Assembly (NCBI RefSeq): GCF_036812735.1
Contig: NZ_CP117523.1
Coordinates: 3,782,001-3,846,000 of the forward strand
Direction of reading: 5' to 3'
From: Terrisporobacter glycolicus ATCC 14880 = DSM 1288
Lineage (GTDB): Bacteria > Bacillota > Clostridia > Peptostreptococcales > Peptostreptococcaceae
DNA: 64,000 bases
In this document: positions 18,001 through 26,650 of the stretch, one piece after another
Position numbering within the stretch: position 1 is the stretch's first letter
How the letters are laid out: each line of letters begins with the position of its first letter
Notes under the pieces: model-generated
Databases searched by the model: none
The model's input: only the letters and a program-made list of their open reading frames with translations
Told to the model about the DNA's origin: nothing
Position numbers and translations under genes: made by a program

Positions 18001-18050
18001 TTATTAAAATTAAGTATATTAGCAATAACTAATATACTTAATTTTAATAA
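18001..18050 (-). repeat. 22-bp perfect inverted repeat upstream of the ArsR gene
   Basis: Arms 18001-18022 and 18029-18050 are exact reverse complements around the 6-base centre CAATAA. There is no T-run as in a terminator, and the Cof gene has its own terminator at 18092. Position fits a promoter/operator of the ArsR-DUF445 pair; a miniature mobile-element remnant is the alternative. Confidence 0.7.
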
Positions 18051-18091
18051 TTATGTCAATATTTTACATACCATTATAATTTCTTACAATT

Positions 18092-18124
18092 AAAAAACTA
18101 TAAGATTTACTCTTATAGTTTTTT
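18092..18124 (-). terminator. Terminator of the Cof-type phosphatase gene
   Basis: A 13-bp stem (AAAAAACTATAAG with CTTATAGTTTTTT) and a 7-base loop, 15 bases past the stop codon. Confidence 0.85.
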
Positions 18125-18138
18125 AAGTTCTACTGAAT

Positions 18139-18933
18139 TTAAAATTCAAAGTATTCTTTTATAGCATGCACTACTCCATCATCATCATTTGATTTAGCAC
18201 TATAGTTACATATTTCTTTTAGTTTTGGGTGGGCATTATCCATGGCATAACTATATTTACAACTTTGCATCATTTCATAGTCATTTAAATAATCACCAAA
18301 AGCCATTGTTTCATCATAAGAAATATTATAATTTTCTTGAATAATCTTTATGGCTTCGCCTTTATTTACTCCTGGATTCATTAAATCTACCCAATTATGT
18401 CCTGATAAACAAACCATTAAATTTGTATTATACTTTTCCAGTAATTTAAATGCATTATTTTCTGCATCAGCTTCATCAAAAACAGCTAGTTTGCATATTT
18501 TGTCCTTATCTAACACATCCATTAAATCTTCTACCATTTCAAGCTTTGCGTAGTACATTCTTGCATTTTCTAAAAATACTTCATTATCATTTTCCACATA
18601 TGCAGATTCAACACCACACAAAATAGGATACATGCCTTCCCCTTGTCTCGCATCCTTCAAAGCTTTTTTAACTTCTTCTGTGTTTATTTCATCTACATAA
18701 ATAGATTTTCCATTATCATATACAATAGATCCATTATCACTAATATAAACAAGGTCTTCTTTTATGTCTTCAAACTTTTCAAGTAAATTATAATATTGTC
18801 TCCCACTAGCAATAGCAAATTTAATCTCTTTTTCTTTTAATTTTTTTACTAAATCAAATAAATACGGTGATAAGTTCTTATTACTATCTAGCAATGTACC
18901 ATCCATATCTGCTGCAATTAATTTCACTGTCAT
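18139..18933 (-). CDS. Cof-type HAD-IIB phosphatase
   Basis: A 264-residue soluble HAD hydrolase. Motif I is AADMDGTLLDSNK (nucleophile Asp), motif II is AIASGRQY, the Lys motif is NPGVNKGEAI and motif IV is GDYLNDYEMM. The cap between motifs II and III is the large IIB type. Relatives dephosphorylate sugar phosphates, FMN or other small metabolites; the substrate here cannot be read from sequence. It starts at ATG 18933 after GAGGGAG. It is a single-gene transcript with its own terminator. Confidence 0.88.
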   Translation of the reverse strand: MTVKLIAADMDGTLLDSNKNLSPYLFDLVKKLKEKEIKFAIASGRQYYNLLEKFEDIKEDLVYISDNGSIVYDNGKSIYVDEINTEEVKKALKDARQGEGMYPILCGVESAYVENDNEVFLENARMYYAKLEMVEDLMDVLDKDKICKLAVFDEADAENNAFKLLEKYNTNLMVCLSGHNWVDLMNPGVNKGEAIKIIQENYNISYDETMAFGDYLNDYEMMQSCKYSYAMDNAHPKLKEICNYSAKSNDDDGVVHAIKEYFEF

Positions 18934-19036
18934 ATTCTATTCTCCCTCTAAAATTTTTCTGTTATTATATCATTAAATTTTTTCATATATTTCTTAATCT
19001 AATATTTTTATAAATAAATTGATTAATCGAATATAA

Positions 19037-19071
19037 AAAAGAGATTAAATAAATATTAATTAATCTCTTTT
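19037..19071 (-). terminator. Terminator of the proline iminopeptidase gene
   Basis: A 12-bp stem (AAAAGAGATTAA with TTAATCTCTTTT), 60 bases past the stop codon. Confidence 0.7.
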
Positions 19072-19131
19072 CTTCTAAGTATATAATCTTTAAATAGCTC
19101 TCACTAATATTCTTTCTATTAAATTTAACTA

Positions 19132-20013
19132 TTAATCGTTAGCATTTAACCATTCATTTAAAACTTCCACATATCTTTCATGTTCTTCCACAAAAGGCAT
19201 ATGTCTTGAATATTGGAATAATTCCCATTTACTATTAGGAATTTTATCATACATAGTTTTCGCAATATATGGTGAGCATAAATCTATTGCTCCACTAGTT
19301 ATTAAACAAGGTTCTTCTATTTCATGTAATCTATCTGTAAACTCATATCCAGCTAGTGTTCCTGATGGAGAGAACTCATTATGTCCCCATCCTACAACAT
19401 ATGCTTCAGTTCCTGATTTTTTAGGTCTTCTTAAGCACTCTGGATCATTGTCAGTTACTTCACCTGCACAGTACATTTTCATAAATTTATCTAATGCATC
19501 ACTATATTCTTTGCTAGAGTAATCTCCAATATTTACTGCATCAAGTAAAGCTTTTTGATCAGCTTCGTTCATATATGATATTCTTCTCTTTTGCTCTGTC
19601 TCCCAAAGACTTGCAGAAGAAAGAGTAGATGAAAGAATATATGACTTAATTCCTTTTGGTTTATATTCAAGTGCATACCAGATAGCCTGCATCCCACCCC
19701 AAGATTGTCCTAATAAATGAATTTCATCAAGTCCTAAGTGTTCTCTTAATGCCATAAGCTCTTCTATCCAAGTATCAGCATTGAATAATTCTGGATGACC
19801 TTCAACAAATGAATTACCACAACCTATTTGATCATACATTATTACTTGTCTACCACTTTCAGCTACTTGGTCTAGTACTTCAAAATAGTTGTGCGTAGAA
19901 CCTGGTCCTCCATGAAGTAGCACTAACGGTGCCTTACCCTCAGTTGCTTCTCCTACTACACGATAATAAGTTTTAAAGCCTTTAAAAGGCATGTATCCTT
20001 CAGTTATTTTCAT
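19132..20013 (-). CDS. pip: Proline iminopeptidase-like alpha/beta hydrolase
   Basis: A 293-residue S33-family peptidase that removes N-terminal proline or related residues from peptides. It has the oxyanion motif LLHGGPGSTHNY, the nucleophile elbow LLGQSWGGMQAIW, the acid in SGAIDLCSP and the His in YSRHMPFVEEHE. The start ATG 20013 follows a run of seven G bases that serves as ribosome binding site. An upstream in-frame ATG at 20046 would lengthen it to 304 residues without such a site. It is a lone gene, and other alpha/beta hydrolase substrates are possible. Confidence 0.85.
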   Translation of the reverse strand: MKITEGYMPFKGFKTYYRVVGEATEGKAPLVLLHGGPGSTHNYFEVLDQVAESGRQVIMYDQIGCGNSFVEGHPELFNADTWIEELMALREHLGLDEIHLLGQSWGGMQAIWYALEYKPKGIKSYILSSTLSSASLWETEQKRRISYMNEADQKALLDAVNIGDYSSKEYSDALDKFMKMYCAGEVTDNDPECLRRPKKSGTEAYVVGWGHNEFSPSGTLAGYEFTDRLHEIEEPCLITSGAIDLCSPYIAKTMYDKIPNSKWELFQYSRHMPFVEEHERYVEVLNEWLNAND

Positions 20014-20184
20014 GTTTAATTCCCCCCCATTTGTCATTAGAAACAAGTATTAGTTCCTAGGTAATACTGTTAAAACTTTAGCAGTCACATTTAGTATAAC
20101 ATGAAAGCAAAAGGTTTTCACTACTATACGGTCATGAAAATTTTATGCATATATATAATTTTATTTTTGTAGACTAGTATATAG

Positions 20185-20224
20185 AAAGAGAGAACTAAGC
20201 ATCATGTTACTTAGTTCTCTCTTT
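20185..20224 (-). terminator. Terminator of rlmD
   Basis: A 15-bp perfect stem (AAAGAGAGAACTAAG with CTTAGTTCTCTCTTT) and a 10-base loop just past the stop. Confidence 0.88.
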
Positions 20225-20226
20225 TA

Positions 20227-21579
20227 TTATTTTTTTAATTTTACTACCGTTTCACAGTGTGGTGTATTTGGGAACATGTCCATACACTTAATCTTTTCTA
20301 CTTTATATCCATAAGCTTCAAATCCTTTTATATCTAAAACTAAAGTCTTAGGGTTACATGAAATATATACTATTTCATTCGCTCCAAATCCACTTATATC
20401 TCTTATGGCATCTTTATGAACTCCTGGTCTTGGTGGGTCAACTATTATTAAATCTGGTTTTTCAGATAGATTCTTAACTACTTTAGCCACATCTCCTGCT
20501 ATAAATTCGCAGTTATCAAGTCCATTTAATTTAGTATTTTCATTAGCTGCAACAACAGCTTCTTCTATTATTTCTATACCATAAACTTGTTTCGCAGCAC
20601 TTGCCATAACTTGTCCTATAGTTCCTGTTCCACTATATAAATCAAATAATACTTTTCCTTCATGATTTCCCACGAATTCTCTAGCTATGCTATATAATTT
20701 TTCAGCACCTTTAGTATTTGTTTGGAAGAATGAGAATGGAGATATTTTAAATCTAAGCCCTAAGATTACCTCTTCTATATAGTCTCTTCCATGTAAAACT
20801 CTTAATTCATCACAGTTAACCGCATCAGCAAGTCCATCATTTATAGTGTGTAGTATACTTACTACTTCTGACTTTGTTCCAAGATTTAATATCATATCTT
20901 TATACTCAGTCATATCAAAATCTACTTGAGTAGTAGTAACAATGTTAACCATTAATTCATTAGTATTAACACCTTTTCTTACTACTAAGTTTCTTAAAAA
21001 TCCTTGGTGAGAATTTATTCTATAATAAGGAAGATTCTTTTCTCCAAAATACTTAACTGTAGAAGTTAGTACTTTTATAAAGTCTTCATCTACTAGTCTA
21101 CAATCATCAACTGTTATAATATCTAAATGTCTTCCTTTTTTGTGCATTCCTAAAGTAAGAGGTCCACCTTTTACTTCATCTCCAAAAGTATACTCCATTT
21201 TATTTCTATATAATCTTTCAACTGGACTTCCTTCTATTCCTAAAAATTCAAATCCGTCTATTTCTTGTTCTTCAAATAATTTTAGAACTTGTTCTCCTTT
21301 TATTTCTAATTGCTTTTCATAAGGTACTGATAATATGGAACAACCGCCACATGCACCAAAATGTTTACATACTTCTTCAGTTTCTATTGGAGAATTTTTT
21401 ACTACTTCAAGTAGTTTTACTTCAGCTTTTTCACTTCTTGCCTTTTTAACAACAGCTTTTACCTTTTGACCAGTAACTCCGCCCTTCATTTTTACTTTTC
21501 TTTTTCCTATTAAAGTTGAAGACTCGCCTCCAAATTCCATAGAACCTACTTCAAATTCAATTATGTCTTTTCTCTTCAC
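20227..21579 (-). CDS. rlmD: 23S rRNA uracil-5 methyltransferase, RlmD/RlmCD type
   Basis: A 450-residue SAM-dependent enzyme that methylates uracil in 23S rRNA (U1939 in E. coli; Gram-positive RlmCD also does U747). An N-terminal TRAM-like domain covers about residues 1-60. A [4Fe-4S] site uses Cys71, Cys77 and Cys80 in CKHFGACGGCS plus a later Cys in VDDCRLVDED. The SAM site is LFDLYSGTGTIGQVM, followed by IIVDPPRPGVH and the catalytic Cys in YISCNPKTL. The start is GTG 21579 after GGAGGAAA. It sits 19 bases after the pseudouridine synthase gene and likely shares its transcript. Confidence 0.92.
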   Translation of the reverse strand: MKRKDIIEFEVGSMEFGGESSTLIGKRKVKMKGGVTGQKVKAVVKKARSEKAEVKLLEVVKNSPIETEEVCKHFGACGGCSILSVPYEKQLEIKGEQVLKLFEEQEIDGFEFLGIEGSPVERLYRNKMEYTFGDEVKGGPLTLGMHKKGRHLDIITVDDCRLVDEDFIKVLTSTVKYFGEKNLPYYRINSHQGFLRNLVVRKGVNTNELMVNIVTTTQVDFDMTEYKDMILNLGTKSEVVSILHTINDGLADAVNCDELRVLHGRDYIEEVILGLRFKISPFSFFQTNTKGAEKLYSIAREFVGNHEGKVLFDLYSGTGTIGQVMASAAKQVYGIEIIEEAVVAANENTKLNGLDNCEFIAGDVAKVVKNLSEKPDLIIVDPPRPGVHKDAIRDISGFGANEIVYISCNPKTLVLDIKGFEAYGYKVEKIKCMDMFPNTPHCETVVKLKK

Positions 21580-21598
21580 TATAATTTCCTCCGCTCTT

Positions 21599-22321
21599 TT
21601 ATCTTTCTTCTATCAGTTTAACTTCTTCATCAGTTAATTCTCTATATTCACCTAGATCTAATGTTTCATCTAGTTTTAATTTGCCCATAGACAATCTTTT
21701 CAAGTATACTACTTTTTTGCTCACACTCTCAAACATTCTTTTTACTTGGTGGAATTTACCTTCATGTATAGTGAGTTCTATTTCAGATGTTTCTCCACTT
21801 TCTAGAATTTTAAGTTGAGAAGGCATAGTTTCATATCCATCATCTAATGTTACACCCTTTTCAAAAGCCTTTACATCTTCCTCCGTTACTATACCTTCAA
21901 TTTTTGCATAATACGTTTTAGGTACATGCTTTTTAGGTGATAATACTCTATGAGCCAATTGGCCATCATTAGTTAAAACTAAAAGTCCCTCTGTATCCTT
22001 GTCCAATCTTCCCACAGGAAAAGGTTCAAATGTCAAATAAGATGCATCTATTAAATCTAAAACTATTGGATCTCTCTTATCAAAAGTTGCTGATAAATAT
22101 CCATCTGGTTTGTTCATCATTATATAAACAAATTCTCTATATCTTACTACTTCATTATTAAATTCTATTTTATCATCATCAGTATCAACTTGTGTTCCGG
22201 GATTTGATATTACTTTATCATTTACTTTAACTAATCCTTTTTTACAATAAACTTTTATTTCTGCTCTACTTCCATATCCTAAGTTAGAAAGAATTTTATC
22301 TATTCTTAATTTTTTTGCCAT
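21599..22321 (-). CDS. RsuA/RluB-family rRNA pseudouridine synthase
   Basis: A 240-residue enzyme. An N-terminal S4 RNA-binding domain (LRIDKILSNLGYGSRAEIKVYC) is followed by the RsuA catalytic domain with GRLDKDTEGLLVLTNDGQLA, where the Asp attacks uridine. It makes pseudouridine in small- or large-subunit rRNA; RsuA and RluB cannot be separated with confidence here. The start ATG 22321 has AAGGAGGT upstream; an earlier in-frame ATG at 22360 precedes that site. It leads a two-gene transcript with rlmD, so both encode rRNA modification. Confidence 0.88.
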   Translation of the reverse strand: MAKKLRIDKILSNLGYGSRAEIKVYCKKGLVKVNDKVISNPGTQVDTDDDKIEFNNEVVRYREFVYIMMNKPDGYLSATFDKRDPIVLDLIDASYLTFEPFPVGRLDKDTEGLLVLTNDGQLAHRVLSPKKHVPKTYYAKIEGIVTEEDVKAFEKGVTLDDGYETMPSQLKILESGETSEIELTIHEGKFHQVKRMFESVSKKVVYLKRLSMGKLKLDETLDLGEYRELTDEEVKLIEER

Positions 22322-22520
22322 TTTATTTACCTCCTTAAGAAGTATTTTTATATAAATCATTTATTTCCATATTAAAATAACATAATCACTATTATATATT
22401 ATAATTTAAATTTTTGCTTATTATAATTTAGTCTATACTCTTTTTTATTTTAGTTATATAATATATTTGATGGGTAGGTTTTATAAATTTTAAACTTAAT
22501 TAAAATTTGGAGGTTTAAAT

Positions 22521-23384
22521 ATGTTAGTTTCTGCAAGAGAAATGCTAGTTAAAGCTAGAGAAGGAAAATACGCAGTAGGTCAATTCAATATAAATAACTT
22601 AGAATGGACAAAAGCAATATTATTAACTGCGCAAGAAAATAATTCACCAGTTATTTTAGGAGTATCTGAAGGTGCTGGAAAATACATGGGTGGATACGAT
22701 ACAATAGTTGGAATGGTAAATGGTTTAATAAAAGGATTAAACATAACAGTTCCAGTGGCTCTACACTTAGACCATGGTTCTTATGAAGGAGCTAAACAAA
22801 CTATAGAAGCAGGATTCTCTTCTGTAATGTTCGATGGTTCTCATTATCCATTTGAGGAAAACGTAGCGAAGACTAAAGAATTAGTTGAAATAGCTCATTC
22901 AAAAGGTATATCTGTAGAAGCTGAAGTAGGTTCTATAGGTGGAGAAGAAGACGGTGTTGTTGGAGCTGGTGAAGTCGCTGATCCACAAGAATGTAAAGCT
23001 ATATCTGAATTAGGAATAGATTTCCTTGCTGCTGGTATAGGAAATATCCATGGTAAATATCCTGAAAACTGGACTGGATTAAACTTCGAAGTTTTAGGAA
23101 AAATAAACCAAGCTACAGGTTCTATGCCTTTAGTATTACACGGCGGAAGTGGAATACCAGAAGAAATGATAAAAGAAGCTATATCTTTAGGTGTTGCTAA
23201 AATAAATGTTAATACTGAGTGTCAAGTTGTATTTGCTGAAGCTACTCGTAAATATATAGAAGAAGGAAAAGATTTACAAGGTAAAGGATTTGATCCTCGT
23301 AAATTATTAGCTCCAGGCGTTGATGCAATAAAAGCATGCGTTAAAGAAAAAATGGAACTATTCGGTTCTGTAAACCAAGCATAA
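22521..23384 (+). CDS. fba: Class II fructose-1,6-bisphosphate aldolase
   Basis: Zinc-dependent glycolytic aldolase that interconverts fructose-1,6-bisphosphate with glyceraldehyde-3-phosphate and dihydroxyacetone phosphate. The 287-residue protein has the Zn ligands in VALHLDHGSYEGA, GNIHGKYPENW and PLVLHGGSGIP, and the phosphate/catalytic region VMFDGSHYPFEENV, EVGSIGGEEDGV and INVNTECQ. Codon use favours AT-ending, highly expressed codons. GGAGG lies upstream of ATG 22521. It is monocistronic with a terminator 27 bases on. Confidence 0.95.
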   Translation: MLVSAREMLVKAREGKYAVGQFNINNLEWTKAILLTAQENNSPVILGVSEGAGKYMGGYDTIVGMVNGLIKGLNITVPVALHLDHGSYEGAKQTIEAGFSSVMFDGSHYPFEENVAKTKELVEIAHSKGISVEAEVGSIGGEEDGVVGAGEVADPQECKAISELGIDFLAAGIGNIHGKYPENWTGLNFEVLGKINQATGSMPLVLHGGSGIPEEMIKEAISLGVAKINVNTECQVVFAEATRKYIEEGKDLQGKGFDPRKLLAPGVDAIKACVKEKMELFGSVNQA

Positions 23385-23411
23385 TTTTAATAGTTTAATT
23401 TAAAATTCCTC

Positions 23412-23449
23412 AAAGATAGATGTGATTTTTATTACATCTATCTTTTTTT
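23412..23449 (+). terminator. Terminator of fba
   Basis: A 12-bp stem (AAAGATAGATGT with ACATCTATCTTT), a 10-base loop and a run of T. Confidence 0.88.
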
Positions 23450-24223
23450 ATCTCAACTATTTCAAGTAGAAGAAATTCTCACATATATTGACCACATGAT
23501 TAAAAGGATTTTTTAAATTAAGGAATAATCAATTTATTAACATTATATACATATATATATAACTACTTACTTTCATCATTTGAGTTCTTTTGTCAATTTT
23601 TATTTATTAAAATCCATATTTTTATATATTTCATTGCTTATTTTTGTAATTTTCGACATTTATTTTTATTTTCACTGTCTTCATTCATAATGTTTTCAAT
23701 ATATTAGATAGTTATGTATGTTATTTATTTAACAATATTTTGCAATTAATTTATACTTTTATAATAAAAATAAATAATTTATTACTTTAGATAATATGTT
23801 ATTATCATATTCATTTTGTTTTTTCAGAATATTTAAATTATTCTTTAATATTTAATTTATTTATTATAGTCCACTTAATTTTTTAATTCAATAATTGATT
23901 TTTTTTAGTATTTTCCTTATTTTTTTAAAACAAACTCTAAATTTATTGTTTTTTTTATAATTATTCTATATTTGAATTATAATTTTTCATTAGCTTTTTA
24001 ATATATTCTTATACTATAATATAAAGTAGAATTACAAAATTTTCTATTTTGGTATTTTTAATATATTTTTATAGAAATTTTTAAATGTTAAATTTTTAAC
24101 TCTATAAATTTTTAGTTAGCTAATTTTATAAATACATCCTCTCAAAATTTATAGAATGTATTTTAAGTTTTTGCTGTTAATTATTTACTATGACTAACTT
24201 CAAAATGAAAAGGGGGAATTTGC
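23450..24223 (+). other. AT-rich 774-bp non-coding leader upstream of hydCBA
   Basis: No open frame with a ribosome binding site is visible on either strand. The stretch is extremely AT-rich. It contains a Rex-like site at 23718-23735 and a perfect 6-5-6 palindrome GATAAT/ATTATC at 23790-23806 that resembles half of a Fur box with unusual spacing. Several TATAAT-like boxes exist (for example near 24016), but none has a convincing -35 partner. It most likely holds the hydrogenase promoter(s) and a long untranslated leader. Confidence 0.5.
23718..23735 (+). promoter_or_regulatory. Candidate Rex (NADH-sensing repressor) site
   Basis: ATGTTAT-N4-TTAACAA matches 12 of 14 informative bases of the Rex palindrome TTGTTAA-N4-TTAACAA. 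Rex controls NADH-linked fermentation genes in clostridia, and the next gene encodes an NADH-dependent hydrogenase. It is about 490 bp from the start codon, so the link is tentative in this AT-rich DNA. Confidence 0.3.
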
Positions 24224-24724
24224 ATGTGCAATTTTGTTTCACAAAACAAAAAATTATTTGATGAATTGGATAGCTTAATCGCTGCTCTTCCTGAGGCTGA
24301 TGAAAGTGCATTAATATATGTACTTAAAGAAGCTCAAGGTATATTTGGCTATCTACCAAAAGAAGTTCAACTTTATATAGCAGGAAAATTAAGTCTCTCT
24401 CCTGCCAAAGTATATGGTGTTGTTAGCTTCTATTCTTATTTCTCTACTACTCCAGTTGGAGAGCACAAAATTAATGTCTGCCTAGGAACTGCTTGTTTCG
24501 TTAAAGGAGCAAATGCTGTTCTTGAAGAATTCGAAAAACAATTGGGAATTAAATCTGGAGAAACTACTCCTGATCTTAAATTCACTATTGAGTGTTTAAG
24601 ATGCGTAGGTGCTTGTGGACTTGCTCCTGTTGTTGTTGTTGATGGTAGAGTATATAGCCGAGTTACACCTGATGATGTTTCAGGTATAATAAACGACTAT
24701 AAAGAAGTAGAAATGAGCTGTTAG
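24224..24724 (+). CDS. hydC: NADH-dependent [FeFe] hydrogenase, NuoE-like subunit
   Basis: A 166-residue thioredoxin-fold [2Fe-2S] protein, called HydC in Thermotoga nomenclature and HymA in others. It has the four cluster Cys in CLGTACFVKGA and CLRCVGACGLAP, and the helical NuoE N-terminus (IYVLKEAQGIFGYLPKEVQL). It belongs to the trimeric electron-bifurcating hydrogenase that couples NADH and reduced ferredoxin oxidation to H2 production, or the reverse, in the cytoplasm. It is the first gene of hydCBA, with AAAGGGGG before ATG 24224 and 13 bases to the next gene. Confidence 0.92.
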   Translation: MCNFVSQNKKLFDELDSLIAALPEADESALIYVLKEAQGIFGYLPKEVQLYIAGKLSLSPAKVYGVVSFYSYFSTTPVGEHKINVCLGTACFVKGANAVLEEFEKQLGIKSGETTPDLKFTIECLRCVGACGLAPVVVVDGRVYSRVTPDDVSGIINDYKEVEMSC

Positions 24725-24737
24725 GGGGGGATAATAC

Positions 24738-26627
24738 ATGAAAAGAATTAATTCTTATACTGAGTTAAAATCTGCTGTTGAAGGGTACAAACCTCTTCTT
24801 GATTTAAGAAAAAAAGACGGCGTTGATGGTATTCCTGCAAAAAGAGAAATATTAGTTTGTGGTGATACTGGATGTGCTTCTTCCGGTAGTATAAAAGTTT
24901 TAGAAGCTTTGCAAGATGAAATAAAAAAAGCTGGTCTTGAAGATGTAGCTAAAGTTGAATTAACTGGATGTTTTGGATTCTGTGCTGTTGGTCCTATAGT
25001 AAAAGTTTATCCTGATAATGTTTTCTACGTACATCTTTCTCCAGAAGATGCTAAGGAAATTGTTGAAAGTCATATAAAAAATAATATAGTTGTTGAAAGA
25101 TTATTATTTGAAGAGCCTTCATTAGATAACTTAAGAGTTAATAATGAAAAAGATATGTCTTTCTATAAAAAACAAGAAAAGATAGCTTTAAGAAATCTTG
25201 GTGTTATACACCCAGAACGTCTTGAGGAATATTTAGCTAATGGTGGATATTTAGGTCTTGGAAAAGCTTTAAATGAAATGACTCCTGAGCAAGTTGTTAA
25301 TGAAATAAAAACTTCAGGACTTAGAGGTAGAGGTGGAGCTGGATTCCCTACAGGGGTGAAATGGGAAGCGTCTGCTAAAAACCCTCCTGTTAACGGCAAA
25401 AAATTCGTTGTATGTAATGCTGATGAAGGTGACCCAGGTGCCTTTATGGATAGATCTTTATTAGAAGGTGACCCTCATAATGTATTGGAGGCTATGGCAA
25501 TCTGTGGATATGCTATTGGTTCTGATATAGGGTATATATACATAAGAGCTGAATACCCTCGTGTTATCGAAAGATTAAAAATAGCTATAGCTGCAGCTGA
25601 AGAAGCTGGGCTATTAGGTGAAAACATAATGGGTAGCGGTTTTAACTTCAAACTTGAATTAAAATATGGTGCTGGTGCTTTCGTTTGTGGTGAAGGTACT
25701 GCTTTAATGCACTCTATAGAAGGTAAACGTGGTGAGCCTAGAATGAAGACTTTCTCTTCTTCTAAACATGGTTTATGGAATGCTCCTACTTGCTTAAATA
25801 ACGTTGAAACATTCGGTAATGTTCCAGTTATAATAACTAAAGGATCTGATTGGTTTACTTCTTACGGTACTGAAGATTCTAAAGGTACTAAAGTTTTCGC
25901 ATTAGGCGGAAAAGTAAACAACGTTGGGCTTGTTGAAGTTCCTATGGGTACTACGCTTAGAGAGATCGTTTATGAAATAGGTGGCGGTATCTTACATGAT
26001 AAAGAGTTTAAAGCTGTTCAAACTGGTGGACCATCTGGTGGGTGTATTTCTACTAAAGATTTAGATACTCCTATAGACTATAAGTCTTTAGCTTCTATAG
26101 GCTCTATGATGGGTTCTGGTGGTATGCTTGTTCTTGATGAAACTGACTGTATGGTTGAAATAGCTAGATTCTTCTTAGACTTCTCTGTTGAGGAATCTTG
26201 TGGCAAATGTACTCCTTGTCGTATAGGTACAAAGAGATTATATGAATTATTAAACAAAATCTGTGAAGGTAAAGGATGCGAGCAAGACTTAGTTGATTTA
26301 AAAGATTTAGCATTAACTGTGAAAAACACCGCTTTATGTGGTCTAGGAAAATGCGCTCCTAACCCTGTATTAAGTACTATGGATTGTTTTTATGATGAAT
26401 ATGTAGCTCACGTTAAAGATCATAAATGTCCAGCAGGAAAATGTAGCTCTATGTTAGACTTTGTAATTACTGATGATTGTATTGGTTGTGGACTATGTTC
26501 TAAAAACTGTCCAGTTGATGCAATAAGCGGTGAAAAGAAAGAAAAACATATAATAGATACTGCTGTATGTATTAAATGTGGTACTTGTATAGAAAAATGT
26601 AAGAAAGGTGCAATTGTTAAAAGATAA
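24738..26627 (+). CDS. hydB: NADH-dependent [FeFe] hydrogenase, NuoF-like flavoprotein subunit
   Basis: A 629-residue HydB (HymB) subunit that binds FMN and NAD(H) and is the bifurcation site in characterised complexes. An N-terminal thioredoxin-like [2Fe-2S] domain (CGDTGCASSGS, LTGCFGFCAVGP) is followed by the NuoF core: GLRGRGGAGFPTGVKWE, CNADEGDPGAFMDR and CGEGTALMHSIEGKRGEPR. Next is the N3 cluster SCGKCTPCRIGTKRL. The C-terminus has two [4Fe-4S] motifs, CIGCGLCSKNCPVDAI and CIKCGTCIEKCKKGAI. It is 23 bases from hydA, with a G-rich ribosome binding site at its own start. Confidence 0.93.
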   Translation: MKRINSYTELKSAVEGYKPLLDLRKKDGVDGIPAKREILVCGDTGCASSGSIKVLEALQDEIKKAGLEDVAKVELTGCFGFCAVGPIVKVYPDNVFYVHLSPEDAKEIVESHIKNNIVVERLLFEEPSLDNLRVNNEKDMSFYKKQEKIALRNLGVIHPERLEEYLANGGYLGLGKALNEMTPEQVVNEIKTSGLRGRGGAGFPTGVKWEASAKNPPVNGKKFVVCNADEGDPGAFMDRSLLEGDPHNVLEAMAICGYAIGSDIGYIYIRAEYPRVIERLKIAIAAAEEAGLLGENIMGSGFNFKLELKYGAGAFVCGEGTALMHSIEGKRGEPRMKTFSSSKHGLWNAPTCLNNVETFGNVPVIITKGSDWFTSYGTEDSKGTKVFALGGKVNNVGLVEVPMGTTLREIVYEIGGGILHDKEFKAVQTGGPSGGCISTKDLDTPIDYKSLASIGSMMGSGGMLVLDETDCMVEIARFFLDFSVEESCGKCTPCRIGTKRLYELLNKICEGKGCEQDLVDLKDLALTVKNTALCGLGKCAPNPVLSTMDCFYDEYVAHVKDHKCPAGKCSSMLDFVITDDCIGCGLCSKNCPVDAISGEKKEKHIIDTAVCIKCGTCIEKCKKGAIVKR

Positions 26628-26650
26628 TTACGCTAAGGAGGGGTTTATTA

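Noticed and set aside
23801-24223. Possible CRISPR or tandem repeats in the hydCBA leader
   Set aside because: It is only AT-rich, low-complexity DNA with no regular repeat-spacer spacing.
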